From NCBI RefSeq assembly GCF_009720835.1, contig NZ_WNKZ01000005.1, positions 1-64,000 on the forward strand: 64,000 nucleotides of DNA, in the 5' to 3' direction. Under the pieces are notes generated by a model, which had not been told where the DNA came from, did no database searches, and was given only the letters and a program-made list of their open reading frames with translations. The first letter of the stretch is position 1, and every line of letters begins with the position of its first letter. This stretch comes from Pseudoduganella buxea. Lineage in GTDB: Bacteria; Pseudomonadota; Gammaproteobacteria; Burkholderiales; Burkholderiaceae_D. This document shows positions 1 to 12,119 of this stretch, in pieces. A program made the position numbers and the translations under genes.

Positions 1-1449
1 CGCAACGGCGCCAAGCGCAAGGGCAAGGGCGCCAAGCCGGGCCAGCCAGGCCAACCCGGCCAGCAGGCCCAGGGCCAGCGCCGCGGTCCGAACAGCCGCG
101 CCCCCGGCATGGCCGGCGGCAAGCCGACGGAAGCCGATGCCGTGTTCTCCTTCGTCACCTCCGACGCATTCGACCGCGACGAAGGCGCTCGCGGCAAGGG
201 CCAGCCGAAGGCCGTGCGCCGCGACCTGACGTCCGACGACGACGCACCGAAGCTGCACAAGGTGCTGGCCGAAGCGGGCCTGGGTTCGCGCCGCGACATG
301 GAAGACCTGATCGTCGCCGGCCGCGTGTCCGTCAATGGCGAGCCGGCCCATATCGGCCAGCGCATCCTGCCGACGGACACGGTCCGCATCAACGGCAAGC
401 AGATCCAGCGCAAGGTCAGCAAGAAGCCGCCACGCGTGCTGGTGTACCACAAGCCGGCCGGCGAAATCGTGTCGCACGACGATCCGGACGGCCGTCCATC
501 CGTGTTCGACCGCCTGCCGACGATGAAAGTGGGCAAGTGGGTGGCCGTCGGCCGCCTCGACTTCAATACCGAAGGCCTGCTGCTGTTTACCACCTCCGGT
601 GACCTGGCCAACCGCCTGATGCACCCCCGCTACAACATCGACCGTGAGTACGCCGTGCGTACGCTGGGCGTGCTGGAAGAGGGCATGCGCCAGAAGCTGC
701 TGGCCGGCGTCGAGCTGGAAGACGGCGTGGCGCAGTTCTCCAAGATCGCCGACGGCGGCGGTGAAGGCGTCAACAAGTGGTACCGCGTCGTCATCGGCGA
801 AGGCCGTAACCGCGAAGTGCGCCGCATGTTCGAAGCCATCGGCCTGACCGTGTCGCGCCTGATCCGTACCCGTTACGGCGCCCTGACCCTGCCGAGCAAC
901 CTGAAGCGCGGTCGCTGGGAAGAGATGGAAGAAAACACCGTGCGCGACCTGCTTGCCATGGTCGGCGTCGAGAAGAGGGCCGACGCGCCCGCACCGGCCG
1001 GCAAGGGCGGCAACGCCCGCGGCGCCGAGCGTGGCAATGAGCGCGGCGGCGAACGTGGTGGCGAGCGTGGCAACCAGCGCGCGCCCCGCCGCGAGCGCGA
1101 GGACGAGCCGAACGGCAACCGCATGGACGTCAGCAACAAGAATGCCGATCCGTTCCCCCAGGCACCGCGCGGCCCCCGTGGCGGCCAAGGCCAGGGCGGC
1201 TACTTCGGCGCCGGTTCCGGCCGTCCGGGCAGCGGCGGTCCGCGTGGCCAGGGCCAGGGGGGCTTCGGCCGCGCTGCCTCGGGCGACCAGGGCAGCGGTC
1301 GTCCGGGTGCACCGGCGAAAAGCCGCGGTCCGCGCCAGCCCGATCCCCTGCAGACGACGTTCGGTTTCGGTTCCCAGGTACGCCGGGGCGGTGGCCAGCC
1401 ACGTGGCGGCGCCACGGATCACGGCATGCCACGCCGTCGCAAGGGTTAA
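1..1449 (+). CDS. rluB: 23S rRNA pseudouridine synthase RluB (5' truncated by window edge)
   Basis: RsuA/RluB-family synthase, which in E. coli makes pseudouridine at 23S rRNA U2605. The reading frame is open back to base 1, so the true start lies outside the window; the ATG at 109 is only the first visible one. Visible order: Lys/Gly/Gln-rich N-terminal extension, S4 RNA-binding domain (about 240-420), then the catalytic domain with the GRLD motif, whose Asp codon is 559-561. From about 980 the protein becomes a long Arg/Gly/Gln-rich low-complexity tail with RGxxRGG-type repeats, much longer than in E. coli RluB. Both extensions are typical of betaproteobacterial RluB and probably contact RNA (inference). 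RluB rather than RsuA is inferred from the extensions and overall motif pattern. Confidence 0.93.
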   Translation, partial: RNGAKRKGKGAKPGQPGQPGQQAQGQRRGPNSRAPGMAGGKPTEADAVFSFVTSDAFDRDEGARGKGQPKAVRRDLTSDDDAPKLHKVLAEAGLGSRRDMEDLIVAGRVSVNGEPAHIGQRILPTDTVRINGKQIQRKVSKKPPRVLVYHKPAGEIVSHDDPDGRPSVFDRLPTMKVGKWVAVGRLDFNTEGLLLFTTSGDLANRLMHPRYNIDREYAVRTLGVLEEGMRQKLLAGVELEDGVAQFSKIADGGGEGVNKWYRVVIGEGRNREVRRMFEAIGLTVSRLIRTRYGALTLPSNLKRGRWEEMEENTVRDLLAMVGVEKRADAPAPAGKGGNARGAERGNERGGERGGERGNQRAPRREREDEPNGNRMDVSNKNADPFPQAPRGPRGGQGQGGYFGAGSGRPGSGGPRGQGQGGFGRAASGDQGSGRPGAPAKSRGPRQPDPLQTTFGFGSQVRRGGGQPRGGATDHGMPRRRKG

Positions 1450-1541
1450 ATGACGGCAACAGCGGGCGGGAATGTCATCTTCCAAGGTGAAGGTGGCAAG
1501 CTTGTCGCTGTTGTAAGTACGTTCCGCTTCGCTATGCGGCA

Positions 1542-1570
1542 TTGCAGCGAAACCAATAAGCCGTTATAAT
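1542..1570 (+). promoter_or_regulatory. Sigma-70-type promoter of the rimP-nusA-infB operon
   Basis: A perfect TATAAT at 1565-1570 is preceded, after a 17-bp spacer, by TTGCAG at 1542-1547 (five of six bases match TTGACA). It is the best promoter in the rluB-rimP gap, and would start a leader of about 165 nt before rimP. Predicted by eye from consensus and spacing. Confidence 0.75.
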
Positions 1571-1576
1571 GAGCAG

Positions 1577-1742
1577 CCTAGTAAAAGTTCTTCGCAGGAG
1601 TTTATTGCTGAGAAGAGTGCTTTCATCTGGCTGTAGGAACAAGAAGATGGGCAGTTGCCCATTTTTTTTTTGCTCACCGAAAAGTGAGCTGTTTTGAAGA
1701 AGGTTCGCGCCCCTGCGTGAACCCCGATCTGGAGATTTTCTT
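1577..1742 (+). promoter_or_regulatory. rimP leader with attenuator-like terminator
   Basis: Between the promoter and rimP lies a complete intrinsic-terminator shape: a 7-bp stem ATGGGCA/TGCCCAT (1647-1662) followed by an uninterrupted T run to 1671. Directly behind it is a second 6-bp hairpin, GCTCAC/GTGAGC (1672-1677 with 1684-1689). A terminator inside the leader of an operon that encodes NusA suggests transcriptional attenuation, perhaps autoregulation. A 'rimP leader' attenuator class is known in other bacteria; whether this one belongs to it needs a covariance-model search. No tRNA-fMet gene, as in E. coli metY, is seen here. Confidence 0.65.
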
Positions 1743-3793
<2,051 letters not shown>

Positions 3794-3837
3794 GCAGCAT
3801 TCTTATCATCACCGCGACACATAGAAAAGAGGACTGA

Positions 3838-6720
3838 ATGGCGAGTAACAACGTAGCCCAATTTGCCACCGAACTGAAGATGCCTGCAGATTTGCTGCTG
3901 ACGCAGCTGCGTTCTGCGGGCGTCGAGAAGCAGTCGGCGTCAGACCCATTGTCGAAAGATGATAAGGATAAGCTGCTGGAGCACCTGCGCCGCACCCACG
4001 GCGCGGGCGAAACGGAAAAGAAGAAGATCACGCTGACCCGCAAGGAAACCACCGAGATCAAGCAGGCCGACGCCCATGGCAAGTCGCGCACCATCCAGGT
4101 CGAAGTGCGCAAGAAGCGCACCTTCGTCCAGCGTGACGACCTGACCACGACGTCGCCCGCCGCGCCGGCGCCTGCCGCCGCGCCCGTCATCGACGAAGCG
4201 GAACGTGCCCGCCGCGAGGAAGAAGTGCGCAAGCAGGCCGAGCTGATCGCCCGCCAGGAAGCGGACCTGCGTGAAAAGCAGGAGCGCCTGGCCAAGCTGG
4301 ACGCCGAGAAGGAAGCGCAAGCCAAGGCGACCGCCGCGGCCGAAGCGGAAGCGAAGCGCCGTGCCGACGACGAAGCAGCCAAGGCAGCAGCGGCCGAGAA
4401 GGCTTCGGCCGACAAGGTCGAGAAAGCCGGCGCCGCCGATGCGCAGAAGGCCGAAGCGGCCGCTGCCGCCGAGACGAAGCGCAAGGTCGAAGCCGAGGAA
4501 GCCAAGAAGAAGGCTGAACAGGCTGCCAAGGAAGCCGCCGAGCGCGCTGAAGCGACGGAACGCGCCCGCAAGGCCGTGGCCGACGAAGTGGCCCAGATCA
4601 AGCTGATGATGAGCCAGCCGCGTCGCGTCATCAAGGCGCCGGAACCGGCGCCCGCGCCGGTCAAGCCGAAGGTTGCCGAAGGTACGCTGCACAAGCCGGC
4701 GGACAAGAAGCCGGCCCCGGGCGCGACCACGACGACGGACAAGAAGGACGACAAGAAGGGCGACAAGAAATCCATCAAGTCGGCCAATGTGTCGTCGACC
4801 TGGTCGGACGATGCCAAGAAGCGCGGCGCCCCAGGTGGCGGCCTGAAGGGTCGCGGCAATGCCGCGCCGACCGGCCGTGACGGCTGGCGTTCGGGCGGCA
4901 AGGGCCGTGGCCGCAATTCGCACGACGACCGCGAGACCAACTTCCAGGCACCGACGGAAGCCATCGTCAAGGAAGTGCACGTGCCCGAAACGATCACCGT
5001 CGCCGAACTGGCGCACAAGATGTCCGTCAAGGCATCCGAAGTGATCAAGCAGCTGATGAAGCTGGGCCAGATGTGCACCATCAACCAGGTGCTGGACCAG
5101 GAAACGGCGATGATCGTCGTGGAAGAAATGGGCCACAAGGCCTTCGCCGCCGCCGAGGACGATCCGGAAGCACTGCTGGCCGACCAGGGCGAACACGCCC
5201 ACTTCGAATCGACCTCGCGTGCGCCGGTCGTGACGGTGATGGGTCACGTCGACCACGGCAAGACGTCGCTGCTGGATTACATCCGCCGCGCCAAGGTCGC
5301 ATCCGGCGAAGCCGGTGGCATTACGCAGCACATCGGCGCATACCACGTCGATACGCCACGCGGCATGATCACCTTCCTGGATACGCCAGGTCACGAGGCC
5401 TTCACGGCAATGCGTGCCCGCGGTGCCAAGGCAACGGACATCGTCATCCTGGTGGTGGCGGCGGACGACGGCGTGATGCCGCAGACGAAGGAAGCGATCG
5501 CCCACGCGAAAGCGGCCGGCGTGCCCCTGGTTGTCGCCATCAACAAGGTCGACAAGCCGGGCGGCAACGTCGACCGCGTGACGCAGGAACTGGTCGCCGA
5601 AGGCGTCGTGCCGGAAGAATACGGTGGCGAATCGCCATTCGTGCCGGTGTCGGCCAAGACCGGCCAGGGCATCGACGCCCTGCTGGAAAACGTGCTGCTG
5701 CAGGCCGAAGTGCTGGAACTGAAGGCGCCGGTGGAAGCCCCGGCCCGTGGCCTGGTGGTCGAAGCCCGTCTGGACAAGGGCCGCGGCCCGGTCGCGACGA
5801 TCCTGGTGCAGTCCGGTACCCTGAAGCGCGGCGACGTCGTGCTGGCCGGTTCCTCGTATGGCCGCGTGCGCGCCATGCTGGACGAGAACGGCAAGTCGGT
5901 GACCGAAGCCGGTCCATCGATCCCGGTCGAAATCCAGGGCCTGACGGAAGTGCCGGCTGCCGGCGAGGAAGTCATGGTCATGGCCGACGAACGCAAGGCC
6001 CGCGAGATCGGCCTGTTCCGTCAAGGCAAGTTCCGCGACGTGAAACTGGCGAAGCAGCAGGCTGCCAAGCTGGAGAACATGTTCGACCAGATGGCCGAAG
6101 GCGAAGTGAAGAACCTGCCGCTGATCGTCAAGACGGACGTGCAGGGTTCGCAGGAAGCCCTCGTCAGCTCGCTGCAGAAGCTGTCGACGTCGGAAGTGCG
6201 TGTGCAGGTCGTGCACGCCGCCGTCGGTGGCATCTCGGAATCGGACGTCAACCTGGCGGTGGCCTCGAAAGCGGTCATCATCGGCTTCAACGCCCGTGCC
6301 GACGGCCAGGCCCGCAAGCTGGCCGAAGCCAACGGTGTCGACATCCGCTACTACAACATCATTTATGATGCGATCGAAGAGGTCAAGGCGGCACTGTCGG
6401 GCATGCTGGCTCCGGAACGACGTGAAACCGTCACCGGCCAGGTCGAGATCCGCCAGGTCATCCTGGTCTCGAAGGTCGGCGCGATTGCCGGTTGCCTGGT
6501 CACCGATGGCGTCGTCAAGCGCTCGTCGTCGGTGCGCCTGCTGCGCAACAACATCGTCGTCTGGACCGGCGAGATCGATTCGCTCAAGCGTTTCAAGGAC
6601 GATGCGAAGGAAGTGCGCGCCGGCCTGGAGTGCGGTCTGTCGCTGAAGAACTACAACGACATCATCGTGGGCGACGTCCTCGAGGTGTTCGAAGTGACCG
6701 AAGTGGCGCGTACCCTGTAA
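3838..6720 (+). CDS. infB: Translation initiation factor IF-2
   Basis: GTPase that delivers fMet-tRNA to the 30S P site. 960 aa: IF2_N domain at the start, then a long Ala/Lys/Glu-rich, probably helical linker (about residues 125-260) and a basic Gly/Arg/Lys segment, as in the long IF-2 alpha form. A second IF2_N-like segment (about 385-440) follows, then the GTPase domain with GHVDHGKT (residues 469-476), DTPGHEAF and NKVD, and the beta-barrel/IF-2C domains. SD AGAGGA precedes the ATG. GC-rich antisense frames opposite the linker are shadows. Confidence 0.98.
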   Translation: MASNNVAQFATELKMPADLLLTQLRSAGVEKQSASDPLSKDDKDKLLEHLRRTHGAGETEKKKITLTRKETTEIKQADAHGKSRTIQVEVRKKRTFVQRDDLTTTSPAAPAPAAAPVIDEAERARREEEVRKQAELIARQEADLREKQERLAKLDAEKEAQAKATAAAEAEAKRRADDEAAKAAAAEKASADKVEKAGAADAQKAEAAAAAETKRKVEAEEAKKKAEQAAKEAAERAEATERARKAVADEVAQIKLMMSQPRRVIKAPEPAPAPVKPKVAEGTLHKPADKKPAPGATTTTDKKDDKKGDKKSIKSANVSSTWSDDAKKRGAPGGGLKGRGNAAPTGRDGWRSGGKGRGRNSHDDRETNFQAPTEAIVKEVHVPETITVAELAHKMSVKASEVIKQLMKLGQMCTINQVLDQETAMIVVEEMGHKAFAAAEDDPEALLADQGEHAHFESTSRAPVVTVMGHVDHGKTSLLDYIRRAKVASGEAGGITQHIGAYHVDTPRGMITFLDTPGHEAFTAMRARGAKATDIVILVVAADDGVMPQTKEAIAHAKAAGVPLVVAINKVDKPGGNVDRVTQELVAEGVVPEEYGGESPFVPVSAKTGQGIDALLENVLLQAEVLELKAPVEAPARGLVVEARLDKGRGPVATILVQSGTLKRGDVVLAGSSYGRVRAMLDENGKSVTEAGPSIPVEIQGLTEVPAAGEEVMVMADERKAREIGLFRQGKFRDVKLAKQQAAKLENMFDQMAEGEVKNLPLIVKTDVQGSQEALVSSLQKLSTSEVRVQVVHAAVGGISESDVNLAVASKAVIIGFNARADGQARKLAEANGVDIRYYNIIYDAIEEVKAALSGMLAPERRETVTGQVEIRQVILVSKVGAIAGCLVTDGVVKRSSSVRLLRNNIVVWTGEIDSLKRFKDDAKEVRAGLECGLSLKNYNDIIVGDVLEVFEVTEVARTL

Positions 6721-6740
6721 TCGGGACAAACGCGGTATCC

Positions 6741-6799
6741 ATGGCGGGTGCCGCCCCCTTCGCGCAAGCGGGGTGGGCGCACCCGCCATAATTTTTTAT
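6741..6799 (+). terminator. Strong hairpin with T run between infB and rbfA
   Basis: Perfect 11-bp arms ATGGCGGGTGC (6741-6751) and GCACCCGCCAT (6779-6789) flank a GC-rich inner hairpin, followed by AATTTTTT (6790-6797). The shape is that of an intrinsic terminator. Because rbfA starts 13 nt after the T run, it would at least reduce read-through from infB into rbfA-truB. Confidence 0.7.
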
Positions 6800-6811
6800 T
6801 GGTAGGACATC

Positions 6812-7231
6812 ATGGCTAAACACAGCAAATCCATTCCGGCGCGCGGCCTGCGCGTCGCCGACCAGATCCAGAAAGACCTGTCCGAGCTGATCGCCTACGG
6901 GCTCAAGGACCCGCGCGTGGGCATGCTCACCCTGGCCGAAGTGCAGCTGACGCCCGACTATGCGCACGCGAAGGTCTACTTCACGATGCTCAAGGACGAT
7001 CCGGAAACGGTGAAGAACACCCTGGCCGGCCTGCACGCCGCCGCCGGCTACTTGCGCAACCAGCTGGGCAAGCGCCTGCACATCCATACGCTGCCGCAGC
7101 TGCACTTCGTGCACGACACGTCGGCCTCGCGCGGCATGGCCATGTCGGCCCTGATCGACCAGGCCAACGCCACCCGCGCGGCCGACTTCGTCGACGACAG
7201 CCTTGAGGCAAAAGACAAAGACGCCGAATGA
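6812..7231 (+). CDS. rbfA: 30S ribosome-binding factor RbfA
   Basis: Single KH-fold protein that binds pre-30S particles and helps 16S 5'-end maturation, needed for cold adaptation in E. coli. 139 aa; the family pattern '[12 protein letters not shown]...A.VYFT' is present, as is the helix ending [18 protein letters not shown] lies just upstream of the ATG. The stop overlaps the truB ATG (ATGA, 7228-7231). It keeps the usual infB-rbfA-truB order, but is separated from infB by the terminator-like hairpin at 6741. Confidence 0.96.
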   Translation: MAKHSKSIPARGLRVADQIQKDLSELIAYGLKDPRVGMLTLAEVQLTPDYAHAKVYFTMLKDDPETVKNTLAGLHAAAGYLRNQLGKRLHIHTLPQLHFVHDTSASRGMAMSALIDQANATRAADFVDDSLEAKDKDAE

Positions 7232-8157
7232 CGCAGCAAAAAACAAAGCGGGTACGCGACCTGGTCGACGGCGTGCTGCTGCTCGACAAACCCGTCGGCT
7301 TGTCGTCGAACGATGCGCTGATCAAGGCCAAGCGCGTGCTGAACGCGAAGAAGGCAGGCCACACGGGCACGCTCGACCCGTTCGCCACGGGCTTGCTGCC
7401 GCTGTGCTTCGGCGAAGCGACCAAGTTCTCGCAGGACCTGCTGGAGGCGGACAAGACCTACCTCACCACGGTCCACCTGGGCCAGCGCACGGACACGGGC
7501 GACACCGAGGGCCAGGTGCTGGAGACGAAGGACGTCGACGTCACGCTCGAACAGATCGAAGCGGTGCTGGCGAAGTTTCGCGGCCCCATCGCCCAGGTGC
7601 CGCCGATGTACTCGGCCCTGAAGCGCGACGGCAAGCCCCTGTACGAATACGCCCGCGCCGGCATCGTGCTGGAACGGGAAGCGCGCAACGTCACCATCCA
7701 CAAGCTGGAACTGGTGGCCTACGAGGCGCCGTTCCTGAAGCTGGAAGTCACCTGCAGCAAGGGCACGTACATCCGCGTGCTGGGCGAGGACATCGGCGCC
7801 ATGCTGGGCTGCGGCGCCCACCTGAACGCCTTGCGCCGCATCGGCGTGGGCGCGCTGCGCGCCGAGCAGATGACGACGGCCGAACAGCTGCTGGCCCACC
7901 CCGCGCCACTGGAGCTGCTGGCCCCCGTCGACGCGCTGCTGGCGTCGTTCCCGCAGGTCGAGCTGACGGCCGAACTGGCCAGGCGCTTCCTGCAAGGCCA
8001 GCGCCTGCCATTGGGCAAGGAACCCGCCATCGTCACGCCCGCCCCCTACCAGGGCCGCGTGCGCGTCTACGAAGGTGGCCGCCTGCTCGGCACGGGCACC
8101 CTGGGCGAGTGGGCCATCCTCGCACCCGAACGCCTGATCGCCGCCGCGCAGGGTTGA
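7228..8157 (+). CDS. truB: tRNA pseudouridine-55 synthase TruB
   Basis: Makes pseudouridine 55 in the T loop of all elongator tRNAs. 309 aa. The catalytic motif GHTGTLDP contains the nucleophile Asp50; DKPVGLSS near the N-terminus and the KGTYIR motif are also clear, and a C-terminal PUA-like segment follows. It overlaps rbfA by 4 nt, so it is very probably co-translated with it. Confidence 0.97.
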   Translation: MTQQKTKRVRDLVDGVLLLDKPVGLSSNDALIKAKRVLNAKKAGHTGTLDPFATGLLPLCFGEATKFSQDLLEADKTYLTTVHLGQRTDTGDTEGQVLETKDVDVTLEQIEAVLAKFRGPIAQVPPMYSALKRDGKPLYEYARAGIVLEREARNVTIHKLELVAYEAPFLKLEVTCSKGTYIRVLGEDIGAMLGCGAHLNALRRIGVGALRAEQMTTAEQLLAHPAPLELLAPVDALLASFPQVELTAELARRFLQGQRLPLGKEPAIVTPAPYQGRVRVYEGGRLLGTGTLGEWAILAPERLIAAAQG

Positions 8158-8308
8158 CCTCCTCGCCTGCTGCAATTCGGGTTAGAAACCAGATCCGATA
8201 CCGGTACCGGTTTTCCAGCAAACGTTATGCAGGGAGGGCACGGGTGTCGACGTGAGACCCGAGTTCGCCCGGCCTCCACGACAGTCGCGCCGCCATGGCA
8301 GAATATCG

Positions 8309-8330
8309 TCTCCGAAACGATGGAGATGGC
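8309..8330 (+). promoter_or_regulatory. Possible SD-sequestering hairpin before the 2H phosphoesterase gene
   Basis: TCTCC (8309-8313) can pair with GGAGA (8322-8326), which contains the only good Shine-Dalgarno sequence for the ATG at 8331. If formed in the mRNA, the 5-bp stem with an 8-nt loop would hide the ribosome-binding site. The stem is short and may be chance. Confidence 0.3.
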
Positions 8331-9032
8331 ATGGCCGGTCACGACGAACTGCAAGCCCGCTACGACACCATGTGGCGCGAGGCCGAGCCGGCGCTGGCCC
8401 GTGGCGACGTGGCCTGCGACGCGCAACTGGCCGCCGGCGGCGACCCGCGTCGCGGCCTGACCCTGATCGCCCGGCCCGATGCGGCGCTGGCGGCGCGTTT
8501 CGATGCGCTGCTCGACCACTTGTGCGCCATCGAGCCGGCGCAGTACCGGCATCCCGTGGCGGACATGCACATCACCGTCCTGTCGCTGTTCACCGCCACC
8601 ACCGGTTTCCAGCCCGAGCTGGCGCGCGAAGATGAGTACCGCTCCGCCGTCGCCGCCGCCGTGCGGGGCACGCCGCCGTTCACCATCGACTTCAACGGCA
8701 TCAGCGCTTCGCGCGGCGCCGTCGTGGCCCAGGGCTTCCCCCGGGGCGACGTGCTGGGAGGTCTGCGCGAGCGCCTGCGCAATGAACTGCGCGCGCGTGG
8801 ATTGGACGGTTCGCTGGACGGGCGCTACAAGCTCGTCACGGCCCATGCGACCCTGCTGCGCTTCGTCCAGCCCTTGGCCGTGCCAGTGGCGTTTACGGAA
8901 GCGCTGCGGCGGTGGCGCGGCCGGGCGTTCGGTGCGATGACGGTCGATGCGGTGGAGCTGGTCCTGAACGACTGGTATATGTCCACCGGCACCTTGCGGC
9001 GCATCGAGCGCCACCGCCTGGACTCCGCGTAA
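8331..9032 (+). CDS. 2H phosphoesterase superfamily protein (2'-5' RNA ligase-like)
   Basis: The two HxT motifs that define 2H phosphoesterases are present: HITVLSLF (about residue 80) and HATLLRF (about residue 172). The 233-aa length suits this fold. Members act on 2'-5' linkages or cyclic phosphates in RNA or nucleotides, but the substrate cannot be told from sequence. The ATG at 8331 is chosen because GGAG sits at 8322-8325; an in-frame ATG at 8295 would add 12 residues and has no ribosome-binding site. It lies alone between truB and a convergent histidine kinase gene. Confidence 0.75.
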   Translation: MAGHDELQARYDTMWREAEPALARGDVACDAQLAAGGDPRRGLTLIARPDAALAARFDALLDHLCAIEPAQYRHPVADMHITVLSLFTATTGFQPELAREDEYRSAVAAAVRGTPPFTIDFNGISASRGAVVAQGFPRGDVLGGLRERLRNELRARGLDGSLDGRYKLVTAHATLLRFVQPLAVPVAFTEALRRWRGRAFGAMTVDAVELVLNDWYMSTGTLRRIERHRLDSA

Positions 9033-9038
9033 CAGCCG

Positions 9039-11960
9039 TCAGCGCGGCCCGTCCAGCACCTGCGCCAGCACGGCCGTGTCGACCGGCTTGACGAAGTGGT
9101 GGTCGAAGCCGGCAGCGCCGGACAGCACGCGGTCCGCCGGCTGGCCGTAGCCCGTCAGTGCGATCATCAGCGCCTTCGACGTGGCCGGTCGCCCGCGCAG
9201 GTGGCGCGCCAGCGTATAGCCGTCCATGCCGGGCAGGCCGATGTCGAGGATGAACGCTTCGGTCGACTCCAGCGTCGGTTCATACAGCGCCATTTCCGCA
9301 TCCTCGGCCACCGTCACGCTGTGCCCGCGCGCTTGCAGCAGTGCGGCCAGCGTGCTGGCGGCATCGGGATTGTCGTCGACGATCATCACGCGCAGCTGCC
9401 GCGTGGCCGCCGCCGCCGGCGCCTGGCCGCCCGGCAGGTCGGCACTCAGCGCCGGCCCTTCCGCCAGCGGCAGCGTGATGGTGAACGTGCTGCCCCGGCC
9501 ACTGCCGTCGCTGTGGGCCGTGACCGTGCCGCCATGCAGCAGGGTGATGCTGCGCACCAGGGCCAGACCAAGGCCCAGCCCGCCCTGGGCCCGGTCCGGA
9601 TTGCGCTCGCCCTGGATGAACAGGTCGAAGATGTCGGGCAGCAGCGCCGGGTCGATGCCGTTGCCGTTGTCCGCCACCGCCAGGCGCGCCTGACCGTCGC
9701 CCACGTCCAGCGACAGCACGATGCGGCCGCCGGCCGGCGTGTACTTGGCTGCGTTATTGAGCACATTGGCGATCACCTGCACCAGGCGGGTGCGGTCGCC
9801 GCGCACGTGCGCGCGGTTCGGCGAGGTGCGCACTTCCAGGGCATGGCGCCGCGTCTCGATCAGCGGCAAGGCCTGTTCGACGGCGGCGTTGACGACCTGC
9901 TTCAGGTCCAGCGTCGCCATGTCCAGTTCCACCAGCCCGCGCGTGACGCGCGACACGTCCAGCAGGTCGTCCACCAGCGCCGTCATGTGCCGCACCTGAC
10001 GCACGATGATGTCGCTGGCCATGACGCGGATCTTCTCGTCGCCGTGCCGCACCTTCAAGAGCTGCGCGGCCGTGCTGATGGGCGCGAGCGGGTTGCGCAG
10101 CTCGTGCGCCAGCATGGCCAGGAACTCGTCCTTGCGCTGGGCCGCCTCGCGCAGCGCGTCCTCGGCCAGCTTTTGCGTGTGGATGTCGGTGCAGGTGCCC
10201 ATCCAGCGCACGATCTGGCCCGACTCGTTACGGATCGGCAGGGCGCGGCCCAGCACCCAGCGGTATTCGCCCGAGCGGTGGCGCAGGCGGTACTGGATTT
10301 CATAGGTCTCGCCGCTCGCCAGGCTGCGGCGCCACGCCTCCCAGGCACGCGCCTGGTCGTCCGGGTGGAACATGCCGTTCCACTCGGTGCCGTCGGTCGA
10401 GCCCTCCGGCATGCCGGTGTATTCATACCATTGCTGGTTGTAGTAATCGTGATAGCCGTCCGGCAGCGTCGACCAGACCATCTGCGGCATGGCGTCGGCG
10501 ATGGTGCGGAACTTGGCCTCGCTGTCGCGCAGGGCCAGCATGCTCGAGAGCCGCTCCGTCGCCGTGCGGGCCCGCTCCGCCACTTCCCGCATCAGCGCGC
10601 AGTCTTCCTGCAGCCACTCGCGTGGCCCGGCGCTGCTGACGAACAGAATGCTCATCAGGCGGCCTTGTTCCGTCAGGGGGATATTCACGAACGCGCCCGC
10701 GTGGTGCCCGCGCAGCACGTCGGCGCCTGCGGCGGTACGGGCGTCGCGCGTGACGTCGTTGACGACGACGATGCGGCCCAGGCGCATGTCCTCGACATAG
10801 TCGCCGAATTCGGCCAGGTTCAGCGTGCCCGCCAAGGTCGCCACGCCCGGTGCCGTCCAGTCCCGTTCGACCTGCAGCGCGCCGCTGCGCTGGTCGAAGG
10901 TGCCGTAGCCGACCCGGCTCGCGCCCAGGGTCTCGCCCAGGATGCGTGCGGCCGTGAAGGCGATGTCCTCGGACGTGCGCAGGTCGCGCAGCGCGTCCGT
11001 CAGGCGGATCAGCGCATCGCGCCGGCCATTGGCCAGCACGCGGTCGGTGACGTCCACGCCCTCGACGAAGATGCCGCGCACGTCGCCGTCGGGCGTGCGG
11101 ATGGGCTGGAACACGAAGTCGATATAGCGCTGCTCGACAGCGCCATCGGGTATGGCCTGTACGGCATACAGGGCGCTGCTGGCGGCCAGCGGCCGGCCGC
11201 TGCGGTACACCTCGTCGAGCAGGGCGACGTAGGCGCGGCCGGAGGCGCCGGCGAAGCACTCGGCCACGGAGCGGCCCACCACGTCGCGGTGCCCCGTCAG
11301 GCGCAGGAAGCCCTGGTTCAGCAGGTCGACCTGGTGCCGCGGGCCCGACAGCATGGCCATGAACGTCGGCGCCTGCTGGAACAGGTCGGCGAACTGCCGC
11401 GTATCGCGCATCTGCTGCGACTGGGCCAGCAGCTCGGACTCCATCCGCACGGATTGGGCGCGGGCCTGCACGACAGCCGTCACGTCCTCGACGCGGTGGA
11501 TGATATGGGTCAGCTGCCCGCGCTCGTCCAGCACGGGCGTATTGACGGGGCTCCAGTGACGCTGCTCGAAGCCGCCCGGCATGCCGGGAATGGGGATGTC
11601 GTACTTCTGGACGGCCATCGTGTCGGCCTCGCCGCTCAGCCGCACCCGCATCAGCGAGGCGCGCAGGTTGGCCACGCCGTTCGCTTCCGGGTCGTTCGGA
11701 TTGTCGGGAAAGACGTCGAAGATATTGCGCCCGACGATGACGTCGCGCGTCGTCGCCGTAGCGCGCAGGTAGGCGTCGTTGACGGCCACGATTGTGAAGT
11801 CGGGCGACAGCAGCAGGTAGGGCGCCGAACCGGCATCGAACACCCGGCGGTAATCAGGCGAGCCAACCGGCGCAAGGGGCGCCGGCGTGCGCGGCACCCG
11901 CCGGCGGTAGTGCTGGAGGACGCTTGCAGGGTGCTTGTCGGGAGAATCGGGGCTCGGCAT
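9039..11960 (-). CDS. Hybrid sensor histidine kinase (PAS-PAS-GAF-PAS-HisKA-HATPase-REC)
   Basis: About 973 aa with no signal peptide or membrane segment, so probably a cytoplasmic sensor. Order: PAS (about residues 35-160), PAS (195-315), GAF (325-475), PAS/PAC (485-605), HisKA with phospho-acceptor His in MLAHELRNP (about 618), HATPase with NNAAKYTPAGG and GLGLGLALV, and a C-terminal receiver with phospho-acceptor Asp in FILDIGLPGMDG. The start at 11960 (MPSPDSP) is preferred because a longer frame to 12053 runs into the typA promoter region; no strong SD supports either. No cognate output regulator is adjacent. Its 3' end lies 6 nt from the convergent 2H phosphoesterase. Confidence 0.85.
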   Translation of the reverse strand: MPSPDSPDKHPASVLQHYRRRVPRTPAPLAPVGSPDYRRVFDAGSAPYLLLSPDFTIVAVNDAYLRATATTRDVIVGRNIFDVFPDNPNDPEANGVANLRASLMRVRLSGEADTMAVQKYDIPIPGMPGGFEQRHWSPVNTPVLDERGQLTHIIHRVEDVTAVVQARAQSVRMESELLAQSQQMRDTRQFADLFQQAPTFMAMLSGPRHQVDLLNQGFLRLTGHRDVVGRSVAECFAGASGRAYVALLDEVYRSGRPLAASSALYAVQAIPDGAVEQRYIDFVFQPIRTPDGDVRGIFVEGVDVTDRVLANGRRDALIRLTDALRDLRTSEDIAFTAARILGETLGASRVGYGTFDQRSGALQVERDWTAPGVATLAGTLNLAEFGDYVEDMRLGRIVVVNDVTRDARTAAGADVLRGHHAGAFVNIPLTEQGRLMSILFVSSAGPREWLQEDCALMREVAERARTATERLSSMLALRDSEAKFRTIADAMPQMVWSTLPDGYHDYYNQQWYEYTGMPEGSTDGTEWNGMFHPDDQARAWEAWRRSLASGETYEIQYRLRHRSGEYRWVLGRALPIRNESGQIVRWMGTCTDIHTQKLAEDALREAAQRKDEFLAMLAHELRNPLAPISTAAQLLKVRHGDEKIRVMASDIIVRQVRHMTALVDDLLDVSRVTRGLVELDMATLDLKQVVNAAVEQALPLIETRRHALEVRTSPNRAHVRGDRTRLVQVIANVLNNAAKYTPAGGRIVLSLDVGDGQARLAVADNGNGIDPALLPDIFDLFIQGERNPDRAQGGLGLGLALVRSITLLHGGTVTAHSDGSGRGSTFTITLPLAEGPALSADLPGGQAPAAAATRQLRVMIVDDNPDAASTLAALLQARGHSVTVAEDAEMALYEPTLESTEAFILDIGLPGMDGYTLARHLRGRPATSKALMIALTGYGQPADRVLSGAAGFDHHFVKPVDTAVLAQVLDGPR

Positions 11961-12060
11961 GGCTGTACATTCTACGCTTTGCACCAGCATGCCAGATTTC
12001 TCGACGACGCAGTGGTCGAAACCGCCCCGCAGAAGTACGCTGGTGGCTGTCATCGCACCG

Positions 12061-12069
12061 TGCTATACT
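12061..12069 (+). promoter_or_regulatory. Extended -10 promoter of typA
   Basis: TGCTATACT at 12061-12069 is a TGN-extended -10 element with five of six bases of TATAAT. No good -35 is seen at the usual distance, which fits the extended -10 class. It lies about 50 nt before the typA ATG. Confidence 0.6.
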
Positions 12070-12119
12070 AGTGGGTTCAGTGCATCCGCACTCGCAGTCT
12101 TTCTGTAACCACAACGACC

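Noticed and set aside
9096-12071. 991-codon plus-strand frame opposite the hybrid kinase
   Set aside because: Mirrors the kinase exactly and has repetitive Ala/Arg/His composition; the minus-strand frame has clear PAS, HisKA and REC domains.
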